DNA of 64,000 nt from Viridothelium virens (Eukaryota > Ascomycota > Dothideomycetes > Trypetheliales > Trypetheliaceae). Both the position numbers and the translations under genes were made by a program. The notes under the pieces are model-generated. The model saw nothing but the letters and a program-made list of their open reading frames with translations, searched no databases and was not told the DNA's origin. The stretch is from contig ML991813.1 of assembly GCA_010094025.1 (NCBI GenBank), forward strand, positions 124,001 through 188,000, written 5' to 3'. Below, piece after piece: positions 11,171 through 22,532 of the stretch; position 1 is the first letter of the stretch, and each line of letters begins with the position of its first letter.

Positions 11171-12952
11171 TCAGCCCAAGCGCACCTTCTTCCAAGCTCC
11201 TAAACACTCTTGCAGATCTGATACAACGCTGCTCGCCTGCGTCGTTGCTGCCTCCTTTATTATGTCCATTATCAGTGCTGCATAGGCAAAACTCCTCAAT
11301 GTCCCCCTCAACATATGTAAATGCTGTACCGTCATTCCCGAAACCTCTCCCCACTCCTTCCACAACTCCAGGATCTCCACTACCCCTACCGCCAGGTCCG
11401 AATCCTCGACCAACAAGTACAGCACCCTCTCCACAACCGTCACCAGTACCTCCTTCCCCAGCACTTCCCCCTTCCCATCCCTCTCTTCCTCCCCTTCCTC
11501 CGCAGCCCTCCCTTCCTTCGCCCCGACCTCCAACCCCATCCCCTCAACAACCACATCCCCCTCCCCCACCAACCACCGCACCCCCACCCTCGCCACCATC
11601 CTAACCTCACACCTTACACTCCTTACCGCCTCCACGAGCTCCTCCTCCTCCCTCCTCCTCTCCTCCAACCTCTCCCTCTGCCACCTCGCCGCGCCCTCCT
11701 GCCCCTCCCGCACCATCCTCTCCCCAACAACACGCGACCTCTCCACGCGATCCAATATCCGCTCTTCCTCGCGCATCGACGCTATCCGCTGCATCAGCGC
11801 CGCCTGCTCCGCCTGCTGCCGCAGCATCAGCGCCGTCTCCGCGCTGGGCTGCGGCGCGCGCCACGTCGGGCTGCGTGGGATGAGGTGCAGCAGGTCGAGG
11901 GCGCCGAGCGGGATGGTGGGGCGTAGGGCGAGGTGTGTGAGGGGTGATGGGAGGGCGAAGGACCAGAGGCTTGGGTGGGGTGATAGGGTGTGTAGCGCGG
12001 TGGTGGCGGTGGCGAACCAGGCGGCGGAGCTGCTGGAGGGGATTGTGGGGTGGATGGGGGCCGGGAGGAGGTGGGTGATGGAGGGGTGGGAGTGAGTGGG
12101 GGAGTCGTAGGTGGGTTTTATGGGGGTGGGGAAGGGGATTTCGTAGAGGGCGTCGGAGAGACCGGAGGCGGTGAGGTGGAGGTGGATGGCGGGGTCGAAA
12201 TCATTGGTGAGTATGGTTGTGGATTTGTTGGCAGAGTCTGGACGCTTCTCATCGTTCTTTGTGGAATTCCCTTCTTGCGAATCAATGGCTTCAGACAGCT
12301 TTTTCCTTGCTGGTGGTCCTTCGATTCGGATCCAATACGGTGGAAGCGAAGTAGCGTGGTGCTTCTGCCATTCGGGTTCCCAATCCAAAGCCAGACTTAA
12401 GATGCCATCTGAGTCATCCGACGCTGTCACACTCAGGACGGCTTCAGCACCCCGGGGACTACTCAGTAATTTCGTCCCTGCTGGCGTCCAGAGCCCGGAA
12501 TGCCAGAGAAGCGCGAATCCGGCAGGATTTGGCACTGCACCACGATCCAGCAGAAACGCAATCAAGGGTTCAAATTCGACTTCCGCTTGCGGCATTCGCA
12601 CTTCATCGTGGAATTGCACGCGGTACGACTTGAGACCAATCGTCATCTGCTTCCACTGAAAAAGCGTCCAGGTGCCTCCGCGGAGAAGTGTTGGGTGTGG
12701 ACAAAGTTCAAAGTACCGAGGATCATCGCGATCAAGAGGTGTGAGCCGTTTGCGGGGAATCTCGATTTCGATTATGCCGCTGAGGAAGGAGCTTCGAGTG
12801 GTGGCATTGGTGACGCCAGATCGATAAAGAGTGCTGCGAACGAGACGAAGCGTGAGGAGGCATTTTAGACATGTATAGAGCGTGGGAAGGACGCCTAGCA
12901 CAGCAAGGGGGATGCCAACGTAGCTGATTATATCAGCCACAGAGGCGGACAT
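11171..12952 (-). CDS. Hypothetical fungal protein with N-terminal membrane anchor
   Basis: Single exon, about 593 residues. The ATG at 12952 (MSASVADIISYVGIPLAVLG) is preferred over in-frame upstream codons because it places a hydrophobic segment (residues about 9-30, ending in TLYTCLKCLLTLRLV) at the very N-terminus, as in a signal anchor. A following conserved-looking stretch contains RSTLYRSGVTNATTRSSFLSG, IEIEIPRKRLTPL and FELCPHPTLLRGGTW, and then GFALLWHSGLWTPAGTKLL. The second half is low-complexity, Pro/Ser-rich, then Glu/Arg-rich and possibly coiled. The C-terminus has a final hydrophobic/helical block ending CLGAWKKVRLG. No function can be assigned. High GC in the second half creates long antisense open frames that are not genes. 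Confidence 0.7.
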   Translation of the reverse strand: MSASVADIISYVGIPLAVLGVLPTLYTCLKCLLTLRLVRSTLYRSGVTNATTRSSFLSGIIEIEIPRKRLTPLDRDDPRYFELCPHPTLLRGGTWTLFQWKQMTIGLKSYRVQFHDEVRMPQAEVEFEPLIAFLLDRGAVPNPAGFALLWHSGLWTPAGTKLLSSPRGAEAVLSVTASDDSDGILSLALDWEPEWQKHHATSLPPYWIRIEGPPARKKLSEAIDSQEGNSTKNDEKRPDSANKSTTILTNDFDPAIHLHLTASGLSDALYEIPFPTPIKPTYDSPTHSHPSITHLLPAPIHPTIPSSSSAAWFATATTALHTLSPHPSLWSFALPSPLTHLALRPTIPLGALDLLHLIPRSPTWRAPQPSAETALMLRQQAEQAALMQRIASMREEERILDRVERSRVVGERMVREGQEGAARWQRERLEERRREEEELVEAVRSVRCEVRMVARVGVRWLVGEGDVVVEGMGLEVGAKEGRAAEEGEEERDGKGEVLGKEVLVTVVERVLYLLVEDSDLAVGVVEILELWKEWGEVSGMTVQHLHMLRGTLRSFAYAALIMDIIKEAATTQASSVVSDLQECLGAWKKVRLG

Positions 12953-14235
12953 TGGGGAGAAGAGTAGCAAGATTAGAATTTGGAGGGGAAATTGATCTTC
13001 AGAGATGGGCAATCCAGTAGCTACATCACCAATATCGTATATAATGTCAATGACTGGTAAAGACGAAAATGTTTCTGGAAAGGCATGGATCAATGAAAGA
13101 AATCTTAGGGTACGAATGAAGACATCTCGATCAATTGTAACTCCTTTGGAAGTGAGATCTTTGATTTTGAGGCTACAGTGAAAAAACTCGGAGATATCTC
13201 CGACTATGGAAGAGTTTAGTATTCAACCTGTCGCTCTAGAACAGGAACGCAGGGTTAGGGGGTGATGGCTGAAGGCGATCCGCTTGATATTACTATTTTT
13301 GTAGTAGTGCGGCGGCTGAGGCTCAGGAACCGTCACGTGCTGGCCGCTCCTAGCAACCTTGGAAGGCAGTTTAAAAACTGGAAAGATACGGAAACGATGG
13401 AACCAAAGTTAGGTGAATTGGGACCTGATCTCATAAAGGGCTGTGACTAAACACACAACTGGAGCGTTTACTGAGTGATTTCTCATCTGTTCCAGTGAAT
13501 ATTCGTTCTCCATGGTAATCCCCCAGTTCCCATGACAGCAGCTTAGTTTCCATGGATAGGTATAACAAATTCCCGGAGAGCTGTGATGAGAATGGGGACT
13601 ACCAGTCGGTGAAGTAGAATTTGTAATTGAACACCAGTAGCAGCAAGTTGCATTAGTATTAGCATAATCGGACTGTTGACGTGTACATGTGAAATCCGGA
13701 GTGAGGATAGTTTGCAGATCCCTGCCTGTTTGTTGTTGTTGATCTCGCCTAGTAACCAAGTAAACAGCCCCGTCCACCACTTTAGGCCTGGCCATCACGA
13801 TATTGCTACTGCCTTGCCTCCACCATCCCACCTTTCTCTCTTTGTCTTCACTATCCTGCCAGAGTCCTGCCTTCGCGCTCTGCATGTCTCTCGCGACGCT
13901 GCTGGTTCATAGTTTGTGACTTTGTTACAGCTATCCAAGCGGACGCCACCTTCATTGGTTGACGTCTCGCCCCCTTGCCGCGACTTCATCCATCGCAATC
14001 CCTACACGCTTGCCTTTGGCGCAAAGCCGGGCGGCTCTGGGTTTCGTGCAGCTTGACAATCACTCAGGTTTCATAATCCTACGCTTTCGCTTCTACTGAT
14101 ACTTATCGATCCTTGGGTCGTATAATTTCCGTCGCCGTACCTGGCGCTTCAGTACCAGATCAACCTTAAAAGACCAAAAAATAATGTTCTGAGCAAGCCT
14201 CTTATCTATTCAAGAATCATATTCAGCAAAGCAAA
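12953..14235. promoter_or_regulatory. Divergent promoter region upstream of the ApsA-like gene
   Basis: About 1.3 kb between the start of the minus-strand membrane-anchored orphan and the ApsA start. No gene recognised. There is a CACGTG E-box at 13334-13339, and a pyrimidine-rich leader at about 13810-14100 typical of transcribed fungal 5' regions. An A-rich run precedes the start codon region at 14175. Confidence 0.4.
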
Positions 14236-17200
14236 ATGGCTACCAGTGCCAACCCAGCGCCGGGCGCAGTGGCAGCGGAACAGAACGTTGGTGGAGACCC
14301 ATTCACTACCACACCTGCGAACGGAGATTCCAGATCTCATCGATATTCTGCATTCGACTCACAGTTACTCTCTTCGTATTCGACCAACTCTCCATCTCAG
14401 GCAAAACGCGCCCTTGAGGCACATCTTGCCGAAACAGACCGACGATTGCAGGATGCCTCAAAACTTGGAGAAACACTTGTGGACCAACGCAGAGAATTAG
14501 CGGCACGTTTGAAGGACGTGGAGAGGCATAAGGATGAGAACGAAATCGGGCCGGAGCTCCGGCAGAAACTGGCAGATCTTGAACGGGAATATCATGAGGT
14601 GGGCAAAGATGCCGCCAGAGCCTTCATACCAAAATCCAGGATCTCAAGCAACACATCCGTTGGCTCGACAGACAGCCCGTCGGTACTCTCAAGCGATGGT
14701 CGTTACTCTCCCTCCAAGCTGAACGTTCCAACCTCACGGAAACAACGGAATCAGCCCAGCAATAGAGTCCATGATATCGAGTTTGCAACGGAAATTAGTA
14801 CTTCCCTGCTCTCGCAGGTCCGCCAACTGCAGGCTGCCTTGGCGGAAAAGGACGAATCTCATAAGCAGCTGGCCTCTGAAAAGTCAAAATTGGAGTTGGA
14901 TGCTGAAGGATTTGAACAGCGCCTGCGTGCTATGGATGAGAGTGAACAGCGGTACAAGGACGAGAACTGGAACTTGGAAACCCAACTGCAGGACCTATAT
15001 GCTGCATCAAGGGAATCAGCAGAGAAAGAGCAACGCATGACTACTGCAATCAATACTGCCAAGAATGAGAAGTCCGCTGTACAACGCGAATTGGACGAAT
15101 TGAAGCTTTCGCATGGGAAACTTACTGAAGACCACGTCGAGGCTAAGAAACAGCATGACTTGGAGATTTCCGGCCTGCGCCGCGACGCAAACCTCAGTGA
15201 ACATGAGCGGGGCTCTCTACAGAAGAAGATTGAAGAGCTGACGTCACAAAACCAAGAATTGGCAAAAGCGGTCTCTTATCGCTTCCGAATGGCCGACTCA
15301 GACATCAACAAAGATATTGCTTCAGAATCAGAGGATTTTGGAAAAGATCAGACGAGTCCCGAGCATTCGCCCCCACCTTCACCGAGTAAAATGACCCCTC
15401 GCCACGGTGGCCTAGAGTCTGAGACTCTCAAGAGCTCTCTCCATCACGCTCAAAGAATGATACAAAATCTAAAGGGCAACATCCATCGGGAAAAGACCGA
15501 GAAAATGGAACTGAAGCGGATGTTGCAAGATGCTAGAGACGAGCTTGAGCAGCGCCGAGGAGATGGCATGGGCTCCAACGCTGGCAAGAGGCGTAAAGGT
15601 AATACTCAACAAGAATTCAAGAAGCCGGCCAGACCAGATCGACTTGGAGGTGCTAGAGAGATAACCAGCGAGATCGTCGATGATGACGACTGGGAAGAAC
15701 CTGACGATGAAGGAACACCAATCCGGTCCGGAACAATGAAGCGCATCGGCTCGAACCAAGCTGCTGCTCTAGCTGCAATGGCGAGGGATAGTGGTGCTGA
15801 TACTACTGATGCTTTTGAGACTGCGAATGAGCATGAAGGCACAGCAACTGAGACCGAGGCCTTCCAGACAGGTGCCGAATCCCTGGCCGGTGATAGTAGC
15901 GAGGAGTTGACGGAAACCGAGGAAACTCAAGCCGCTTCTGGTGTGACTCCATCCTCCCACATCAGCGAGAGATCCGCAACTCGATTGTCATTCCAAAGCA
16001 CAGCGTCTACATCCGGCGACGAAGGCGACGATCCCTACGACCTTAGAACTCCCTCGCAACAGCCGAGATACAGATTCAAACTCAGTCGCGGAGGCTACCG
16101 GAAATCTACGTCTGGAAGCCGTCAAGCCAGTACCAGGGATTCTCCTGCCAGTGTCATCAGCAACCAAAGCCAATCCGGTGCTGGACAAAGTCTTGCCGCG
16201 GAGCTTGAAGACCTGGATAATAGCGACCTTGCTAGTGCGGCTGACGGTACCCCCAGCAAGTCAAGCATCTTCTCGGCAAACCAAAGCATTATATCAAGAG
16301 AGGCATCTCCTGAGATGCAGTACAAGGCCTCGCCCTTGGCTGGCTCACTTGACACGATTGCCCCCAGGCCGGCAATGGTCGATTCTGGTGTGATGACGGA
16401 GCCTTGGGAACCGGAGCAGCGCACTGAATATGTTCCTATCGTTGCGGGCGCGACAGCAGCTGGAGGAGCTGACTATATCCTTGCTAAGCACCTGGAACAC
16501 TCGAAGGGAGAGGAAGAGCAGCCATCAGATCCCGCAATTGTAGACTCACCTTCCAATAAGTCTCTCGAACCCATGGCCACGGTGGAAGCAGATCCAGTGC
16601 ACGTCGAGCAGAAAGATGTGACTCCATCCACAATCTCGACCACCATGACGCAGCAAACGGAGCCCACGACGCCGGCCACACCGTCCACTCCTGAGCGTCC
16701 GACCACTAGCCACAAAGTAGGTGACTCACTACCTCAAGTAATCCCAGAGACGCCAGAAGCTATACCGCCCCTACCAAAATATGTGACTACATCAACGTCT
16801 CCCTGGAATAGAGAAGCCACTCCTCCGGCCCCTCTTGCCTTCTCAACTATCGAGGCTCAAGGTTATGAGCCAGTCGATATCCCTCAGCCACGCGTGCCTT
16901 CAAGAAGTCCCAACAGGGTTACCCCCGTGGCGTCACCTTTGGAAAAGGGACAAGAGAATATTGACACGTTGAAGCCACATTCTGGACTTCTTGGATCTAT
17001 GATGGGCTGGGCTGGTCGCAAACCGGCTTCAAAATCTGAAAATCTAGATGACGAAGACAGGCAACCAAGCCTGCAAGTAGAGCGGGGGCCGAGTCCAAAC
17101 GAACCACGTCTTGCCTTTGCTGAACCCGAGAACAAATTCCGCCCTCCTATGAAGGAGCTCTCGAACAATGCCACCAATGGCAGTCGAGATGCCTCACAAG

Positions 17201-18979
17201 ACGGCTTCCAACTCATTCGTCCCTTGCGCCTCAAGCAGACTGATGAAGCAACACAGACCATGGTATCATCCGAAGACATGGACGCATTGATGAAAGCTAA
17301 AGCCAAGAAGAGTCTGAACTTCTCTGAAGTCCCTATTTCGCCTAGTAAATCCTTGGCCAGCGGGCGTGGAAGCCCCAAGCGACTCTCTGAACCTATCCCC
17401 GAGAAAATGCCACTTAGGCCCGGCAGCTCTGGTAGTACGCGCAAGACTGCCTCTGAGCAGCCTCCGTTGCCCGTCGATCACAAGGAAATCATCGCAGCCG
17501 CTTCACAAAAAGGTCCTGCTGGTTCAATGGGTCCACCAAATATGCCCGCCTCGGCATACAGGCCCAACTCTCAATTCAGACCACGTACGCCAACAGGACC
17601 AGCTGCAGCAAGTTCCGCTGGCTCTAGAGCTGGAACCACTCCTCGGCCAAGAATCAACACTGGTCGCAACGAGGCACCTTCACCTATCACTAGGAGATCC
17701 TCAGTCTCATCTTTTGCTTCCGAACTTGACGAGCGCTTCAATATTGGTCGTAATGGCTTCTTACCAGAAGGCCTACCTCCTCAAACTGACCCTCGCATGA
17801 TCCAAGCTATTACGCAAACCATGATTGGCGAATTCCTCTGGAAGTATACGCGTAAGGCCGGCCGCGGTGACATGTCTGAGAATCGTCACCGTCGCTACTT
17901 CTGGGTCCATCCTTACACCCGTACCCTCTACTGGAGCGAGCAAGACCCAGGCACCGCTGGCCGCGCCCAACTCAAAGCCAAAAGCGTCGCCATCGAATCC
18001 GTCCACGTCGTGACCGACGACAACCCCATGCCCCCAGGTCTCCACCGCAAGAGCATCGTCATCGTCACGCCAGGCCGCAGCATCAAATTCACCGCACCCA
18101 CCTCGCAACGCCACGAAACCTGGTTCAACGCCCTCTCCTACCTCCTCCTCCGCACCGGCAGTGAACGCCAGCACCACGCCCATCCCAACGGCGCCCCCGC
18201 CTCCGAAGCCGGCTCCGACATCAACGACGCCGACGTCGCGGAGTTCAACCCAGCCTCCCAGCACCGCAGCTCCTCGCGCCTCACCCGCGGCTCCCGCATC
18301 AGCCTCGCGAGCTTCGCGTCCCGCACCCCCAGCATCGCTGCCTCCCAGCGCAACGCCAGCCCCGTCCGTCCCAGCAGAGACACCCCGACTCTCGCGCAGC
18401 GCCAGTCGGCAGCCGCGGCGCGCGCGGCAGCGACCTCGTCGGGCTCTGCGCCTGATCCGTCGCCTACGCGCACTGCGCTGCCGCAGCGGAGGGCGGTGTC
18501 GCAGACGCAGACGCAAGCGCAGACGCCGGGAGGAAGCGTGTCGGGAAGGTTGAGCAGTCTGAGTGGGATGGTGAGGGGGTCGTTTTCGAGTCGGCGGAGT
18601 CAGCGGGGGTTGAGCTTTGCGGAGAGTGAGCGGGAGAGGGAGAGGGAGAGCGGGGTGTATGAGGGAGGGGCTGGGGAGAACGGGCATGGGTCGGTGCAGG
18701 ATAGTGCGGAGGATTTGCGAAGGGTGATTGAGCGGCAGGAGAGGGAGGCGGATCGGTTGGAGAATGTTAGGGCTTGTTGTGATGGTATGTCTCTCTGCCT
18801 GGATGTTGCTCTTTTGAGAAGGTACGATGGAATGCTAATTGTTGGGACTAGGCAAGCACGACGTCGGCTCCTTGACACGCGATGGGAAGCGAAATTTGAG
18901 CGTGTCGAGTCGGAATTCGCATCGGCATTCAGCGTCGAGGTCACTGTCGAGGATGTCGAGGCATACGGAGGGAGAATGA
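14236..18979 (+). CDS. apsA: ApsA/Num1-like cortical nuclear-migration protein with PH domain
   Basis: Cortical anchor for dynein-dependent nuclear positioning; the C-terminal PH domain binds phosphoinositides at the plasma membrane. Two exons: 14236-18784 and 18852-18979, giving about 1558 residues. The N-terminal part (about 55-440) is largely coiled coil, including LSSYSTNSPSQAKRALEAHL and DIEFATEISTSLLSQVRQLQ. A long Ser/Thr/Pro-rich middle carries repeated conserved short motifs such as MVDSGVMTEPWEP and DEATQTMVSSEDMDALM. The Mcp5/Num1-type PH domain lies at about residues 1187-1306 (TMIGEFLWKYTRKAG, RRYFWVHPYTRTLYWSEQDP, ETWFNALSYLLLRTG). The C-terminus after the intron reads GKHDVGSLTRDGKRNLSVSS and ends SRHTEGE. 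Without splicing the frame would run to 19158 with an unrelated hydrophobic tail. The PI4-kinase Pik1, 5 kb away, works on the same lipid pathway, but I infer no operon-like link. Confidence 0.92.
18785..18851 (+). other. Terminal intron of the ApsA-like gene
   Basis: 67-bp intron with a GTATGT donor, a GCTAAT branch-like site and an ACTAG acceptor. It joins GAT-G to GC-AAG in phase 1 to give DGKHDVG, the conserved ApsA tail. Its length is not a multiple of three, so retention changes the frame. Confidence 0.85.
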
Positions 18980-19538
18980 AGGCTCTCCTATTATACTTAT
19001 CTTACAACATTTCCTATGCTATCTATATGCGCTCACTGCTTCTTCCCTTTCCCCCTCATTCTGAAGTTCTCATCCCTGTCTTGGGACCCTTTCATTTGCT
19101 TCCTTTGCTCTCAATGTCTAATCTCTTTGTTGCCCTGGCTGGCTCGAATCTCCTATAGTGTCAATCATTTCTGCTCTCTCTGATGGGTGCTGTGAATCTG
19201 GGACAGGCGCTCTTCGGCTCCTTTGCTTGGGCATGGGATACCATAACCGCAGAGTGGAATGGAGTGGATGGGACCGGAGTCTTGTATCTTCATCATATAA
19301 GCACATCAAATTGCTCGGCGGGTTTCATTTGTCACAAGCGGGATCGTGCCTCGCGTTGCGCGAGTAGACTGAACTCTCATTTGCTTCCCCCTTTTGGATC
19401 TGAAGTGTGACTTAGTGTATATTTTATTTATCTGAGGAGGTAGACTCCTTAATCGATACATCTCTACACTTCTAGTTTCTTCTCCCGCTAGGGTCTCCTT
19501 GATTTCCTGATCCTCTCTCCATCTCTCCCCCCGATTCC
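18980..19538. other. Convergent 3' region
   Basis: 560 bp between the stop of the ApsA-like gene and the stop of NOC3. CT-rich, no coding region recognised; presumably both 3' untranslated regions. Confidence 0.5.
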
Positions 19539-21638
19539 TTACTTTCTCACTTTCCTGATATTCACCATCACGCCCTCCCATTCCTCCCTCACCCTCGGAT
19601 CGTAATGCATACGCAATAGCTCCCCCTCCCACACCGTCCCCGCATGTGGATTGGACTCTTGCATTACATCAGTAGCCAAATTGCACACCCCATCCCCCTT
19701 CCTCTCCTCCGTATTCCACAGCTCCGCGACCTTCCACGCAGGCATCTTGCGCGCGGTCACCGCCTTCAACAACTTGACTATCGCATTCGCCGAGGACGCG
19801 GGGAGTTGCAGGGCCGCAAGCAGGATCTGGTGCGTGAATGAGGCGAGAGTGTCACGCGTGATGTCATCTGGGTTCGCCGGGGGTGGTGGGAGGAGAATGG
19901 CTTTTAACGCCTTGAGGAGCAAGACGATGCTGGTGTCGGCGTTGACTTTGTTGTGCTGCCTGCTCCCGCTGGCTGGGGAAGTGGGGGGCGAGGAGGCGGT
20001 GGATGAGCAGGGACTGGCGGGACGTGCGCTCGACTCGATGTCTGGGTTGAGGGCGAGCGGGACGAGGATGCGGTAGAGATGGGAACTCAAGCGGGAAAGG
20101 TGGATATTATGACCGATGACAGCTTCGAAGGTGTCTTGACCTCGGAGAAGCGCGAAGGCGGTAATGACGCAAAGGAGAGACTCTCGTGTGGCGTTGCGGG
20201 TGGGAAATTCCTCGTCAGGGGTGCCCTCAGCTCCGTAGCCGGAAACTGTAATAGAGTTGGGCTGGGAGGGTTCTTCGGCTTGCCGGATTAGCTCTTCAAG
20301 TGTCGCGATGATGTCGCCGAAGAAGCCTTGATTGACGAGGTGGGAATATTTAGCGAGGCCTTCGAGGACAGCGCCCATAAGATTTTGCTTGCCAGCTTTG
20401 AGAATGCGGAGGTAGGTAAGGAAGACGGCTTTGAGCATTTCGGCTTGATTTTTGTCGCGGTCTTCGTGGCTGACTGCTGCATCTGCCTCATTCATTTCCT
20501 TGCGCAGTTTTTTTTCTTCGCGCAACTGCTTTCGCAACCTCTTCGTGCGAAACTCGCGCTTTTTCTTCGACTTTCTTTGTGGGTAGTCATCTTCCTCTTC
20601 ATCGTCGATCGTCGTACTCGAGCCCTTCTGAGAGAACTCAGACAGCAATCGCAGATGAAGAAATGTGTTTAAGACGCTCTCGTCGACCCTATAGTTTCTT
20701 GCTTTGATCATCTTTGCAAGCATCAAGACAGCTTCCAAAGACGCGTCTCCATCTTCATCATCCCGAAAGAGCTGTTCCAAGGTCTCTCTACAGATGACAA
20801 AGTCCGAGTCTACATTCCTGTCACTCAACTTGCCAATCAGAATTGTGAGAAGTTCGCGACGAAAGTTGAAGTGGGGAACCGCCAGAAGCATGTCGCGTGA
20901 GCATTGAATGGCTCTCGACTTCAATTTGGCAATCTTCTCTGCCGAACCAGTCGCCCGCCCTTGTGAGAAGTTGGTCAGGTCACCTACGTATTCTTGATAG
21001 CCCGTGACGAGGCTCTGTTCAAAAGTCCGCAACTTTCGCACATCCTTTGACAAATTTGCCTTCATATCTTCTTCTGAGAGAGGACGGATTCGATAGCCTG
21101 GTATTATATGTTTGAAGACAAGGGTTGGCACTGCTAAAGCTAATTCCTTGATTGTGCAATCTGAATATTTGGTCATTGACCTAAGCTTCTTCAATAACCC
21201 AATGTTCTCTTCTGGATCCTCATTTATGACGCGTTGGAGTCGCACAATTTCTTCCATTATTTCCAATTTCTGCTGCCTCCAGAGAGTATTGGGATCGTGC
21301 TCAACTGATGGGGGGACTGTTGGGCGATCTTTCATGCTCTTTGCAACATGATCCTCGACAGGGACCGTCTCCGGCGCGTTGTCTTGTTCATCCTCTTCCT
21401 CTGAGCCGACTGCCTCCTGTTCAACCCATCCTTCGCTTGTCCTGATGGGGAGTTTCTGAGTTTTCTTGCCCTTCTTGTCTAATTTTCGAGGTCGCTGCTC
21501 ATAATCCTGCTCGAGTTTCCACTTGGAAGCGTGATGTAGAAAACCTTCGTTCACTGTGGAAGTTCCAGTGTCCTGAGATACGCGTGCAGGGCTAACTTTC
21601 TGTCGCTTGACTGCACGCATGCTGGCATGAGTAGCCAT
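19539..21638 (-). CDS. NOC3: Nucleolar complex protein 3 (Noc3)
   Basis: Noc3 forms a heterodimer with Noc2 and drives maturation and intranuclear transport of pre-60S ribosomal particles; in yeast it also acts in replication initiation. Single exon of about 699 residues, near the size of yeast Noc3 (663). The ATG at 21638 (MATHASMRAVKRQKVSPARV) gives a basic, nucleolar-type N-terminus; the frame upstream has no other ATG. An acidic tract (GSEEEDEQDN) follows. The NOC3 N-terminal domain covers roughly 115-230 (LQRVINEDPEENIGLLKKLR, then VPTLVFKHIIPGYRIRPLSE). A CBF/Mak21-type domain is in the C-terminal third (VNADTSIVLLLKALKAILLP and LPASSANAIVKLLKAVTARK). It shares a 260-bp bidirectional promoter with NIP7, another 60S assembly factor. 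Confidence 0.93.
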   Translation of the reverse strand: MATHASMRAVKRQKVSPARVSQDTGTSTVNEGFLHHASKWKLEQDYEQRPRKLDKKGKKTQKLPIRTSEGWVEQEAVGSEEEDEQDNAPETVPVEDHVAKSMKDRPTVPPSVEHDPNTLWRQQKLEIMEEIVRLQRVINEDPEENIGLLKKLRSMTKYSDCTIKELALAVPTLVFKHIIPGYRIRPLSEEDMKANLSKDVRKLRTFEQSLVTGYQEYVGDLTNFSQGRATGSAEKIAKLKSRAIQCSRDMLLAVPHFNFRRELLTILIGKLSDRNVDSDFVICRETLEQLFRDDEDGDASLEAVLMLAKMIKARNYRVDESVLNTFLHLRLLSEFSQKGSSTTIDDEEEDDYPQRKSKKKREFRTKRLRKQLREEKKLRKEMNEADAAVSHEDRDKNQAEMLKAVFLTYLRILKAGKQNLMGAVLEGLAKYSHLVNQGFFGDIIATLEELIRQAEEPSQPNSITVSGYGAEGTPDEEFPTRNATRESLLCVITAFALLRGQDTFEAVIGHNIHLSRLSSHLYRILVPLALNPDIESSARPASPCSSTASSPPTSPASGSRQHNKVNADTSIVLLLKALKAILLPPPPANPDDITRDTLASFTHQILLAALQLPASSANAIVKLLKAVTARKMPAWKVAELWNTEERKGDGVCNLATDVMQESNPHAGTVWEGELLRMHYDPRVREEWEGVMVNIRKVRK

Positions 21639-21898
21639 TACGTGAGTCAAAAAAATGGTGTCATGGCCTGAGACTTGTTGTTGCTTGAGATTGTTGTGCC
21701 GGCAATTGAGTGAGGTGTGTACTTGAGTAACCGTGGAGGCTTACTCTGGGCGGTGAACTTTTTCTGCCGGCAAGGTCCAGTCCACGGAAAACTCCGAACA
21801 GCGCTCGCTCCTCCAATATTTACTCCGTACGAGTGCGCACTTTAAACTCATTCCAGGCTTCGCTTTGTTTTCCTTCTGCCCTCACCTCTCACTTCAGC
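21639..21898. promoter_or_regulatory. Bidirectional promoter NOC3/NIP7
   Basis: 260 bp separate the two ATGs of divergently transcribed 60S-assembly genes. It contains A/T runs (AAAAAAA at about 21649, CTTTTTC near 21760) and the palindromic TACTCCGTACGAGT region near 21823. Shared regulation is an inference from position and function. Confidence 0.5.
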
Positions 21899-22532
21899 AT
21901 GCGGCCCCTCACAGAAATTGAAACTCAGACGCTGTTCAGAAAGCTCGCGCAGTACACCGGTCCCTCACTTACCCACCTCATCTCCGACTCCGCCGCGAAT
22001 CCTACTAGTAAGAACCCAGATCGCAATGTCTTTCGCATATCCGGGAACCGGGTCTACTACGTACGCGAATCACTTGCCAACCTCGCTACCTCAGTTGCTC
22101 GTCATAATCTTCTCTCTATCGGGACTTGTCTTGGTAAATTCACCAAGACTGGCAAATTCAGACTTCACATCACCGCACTCGATGTGATTGCCCCGCATGC
22201 ACGATACAAGGTCTGGGTCAAGCCAAACGGCGAGATGCCACTCCTCTATGGTGGCAATTTGGTCAAAGCACACATCGGCAGGTGGTCTGAAGACTGTCCG
22301 GAGCATCAAGAAGTAGTAGTACTGAGCATGGCAAATGATACTCCACTGGTACGTGAAGCTCATCACATCACTCAATAGAGCCATCGTATTGATATCTTCC
22401 TAGGGATTTGGAGTTACGAGCCGTTCCTCTGCAGACGCGAGGCGGGCAGAGCCCACTGCAATCACAGTATTTCGCCAAGCGGACGTTGGCGAGTATCTCC
22501 GTGAGGAAGATTCTTTATTCACAACGACTTGA
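21899..22532 (+). CDS. NIP7: 60S ribosome biogenesis factor Nip7
   Basis: Nip7 binds pre-60S particles and is needed for 27S pre-rRNA processing. Exons 21899-22348 and 22404-22532 (55-bp intron, GTACGT..CCTAG, phase 0), 192 residues; yeast Nip7 has 181. The start MRPLTEIETQTLFRKLAQYT is canonical. Motifs include FRISGNRVYYVRE, NLLSIGTCLGKFTKTGKFRL, a C-terminal PUA domain with HARYKVWVKPNGEMPLLYGG and, in exon 2, GFGVTSRSSADARRAEPTAI and FRQADVGEYLREEDSLFTT. The gene looks intact even though decayed HMG-box sequence begins directly behind its stop codon. Confidence 0.95.

Noticed and set aside
11245-11926. Proline-rich plus-strand frames
   Set aside because: Antisense to the low-complexity end of the membrane-anchored orphan; His/Pro/Leu repeats are typical shadow translation.
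17773-18687. 304-codon Arg/Pro-rich minus-strand frame
   Set aside because: Antisense to the ApsA PH domain and its tail.
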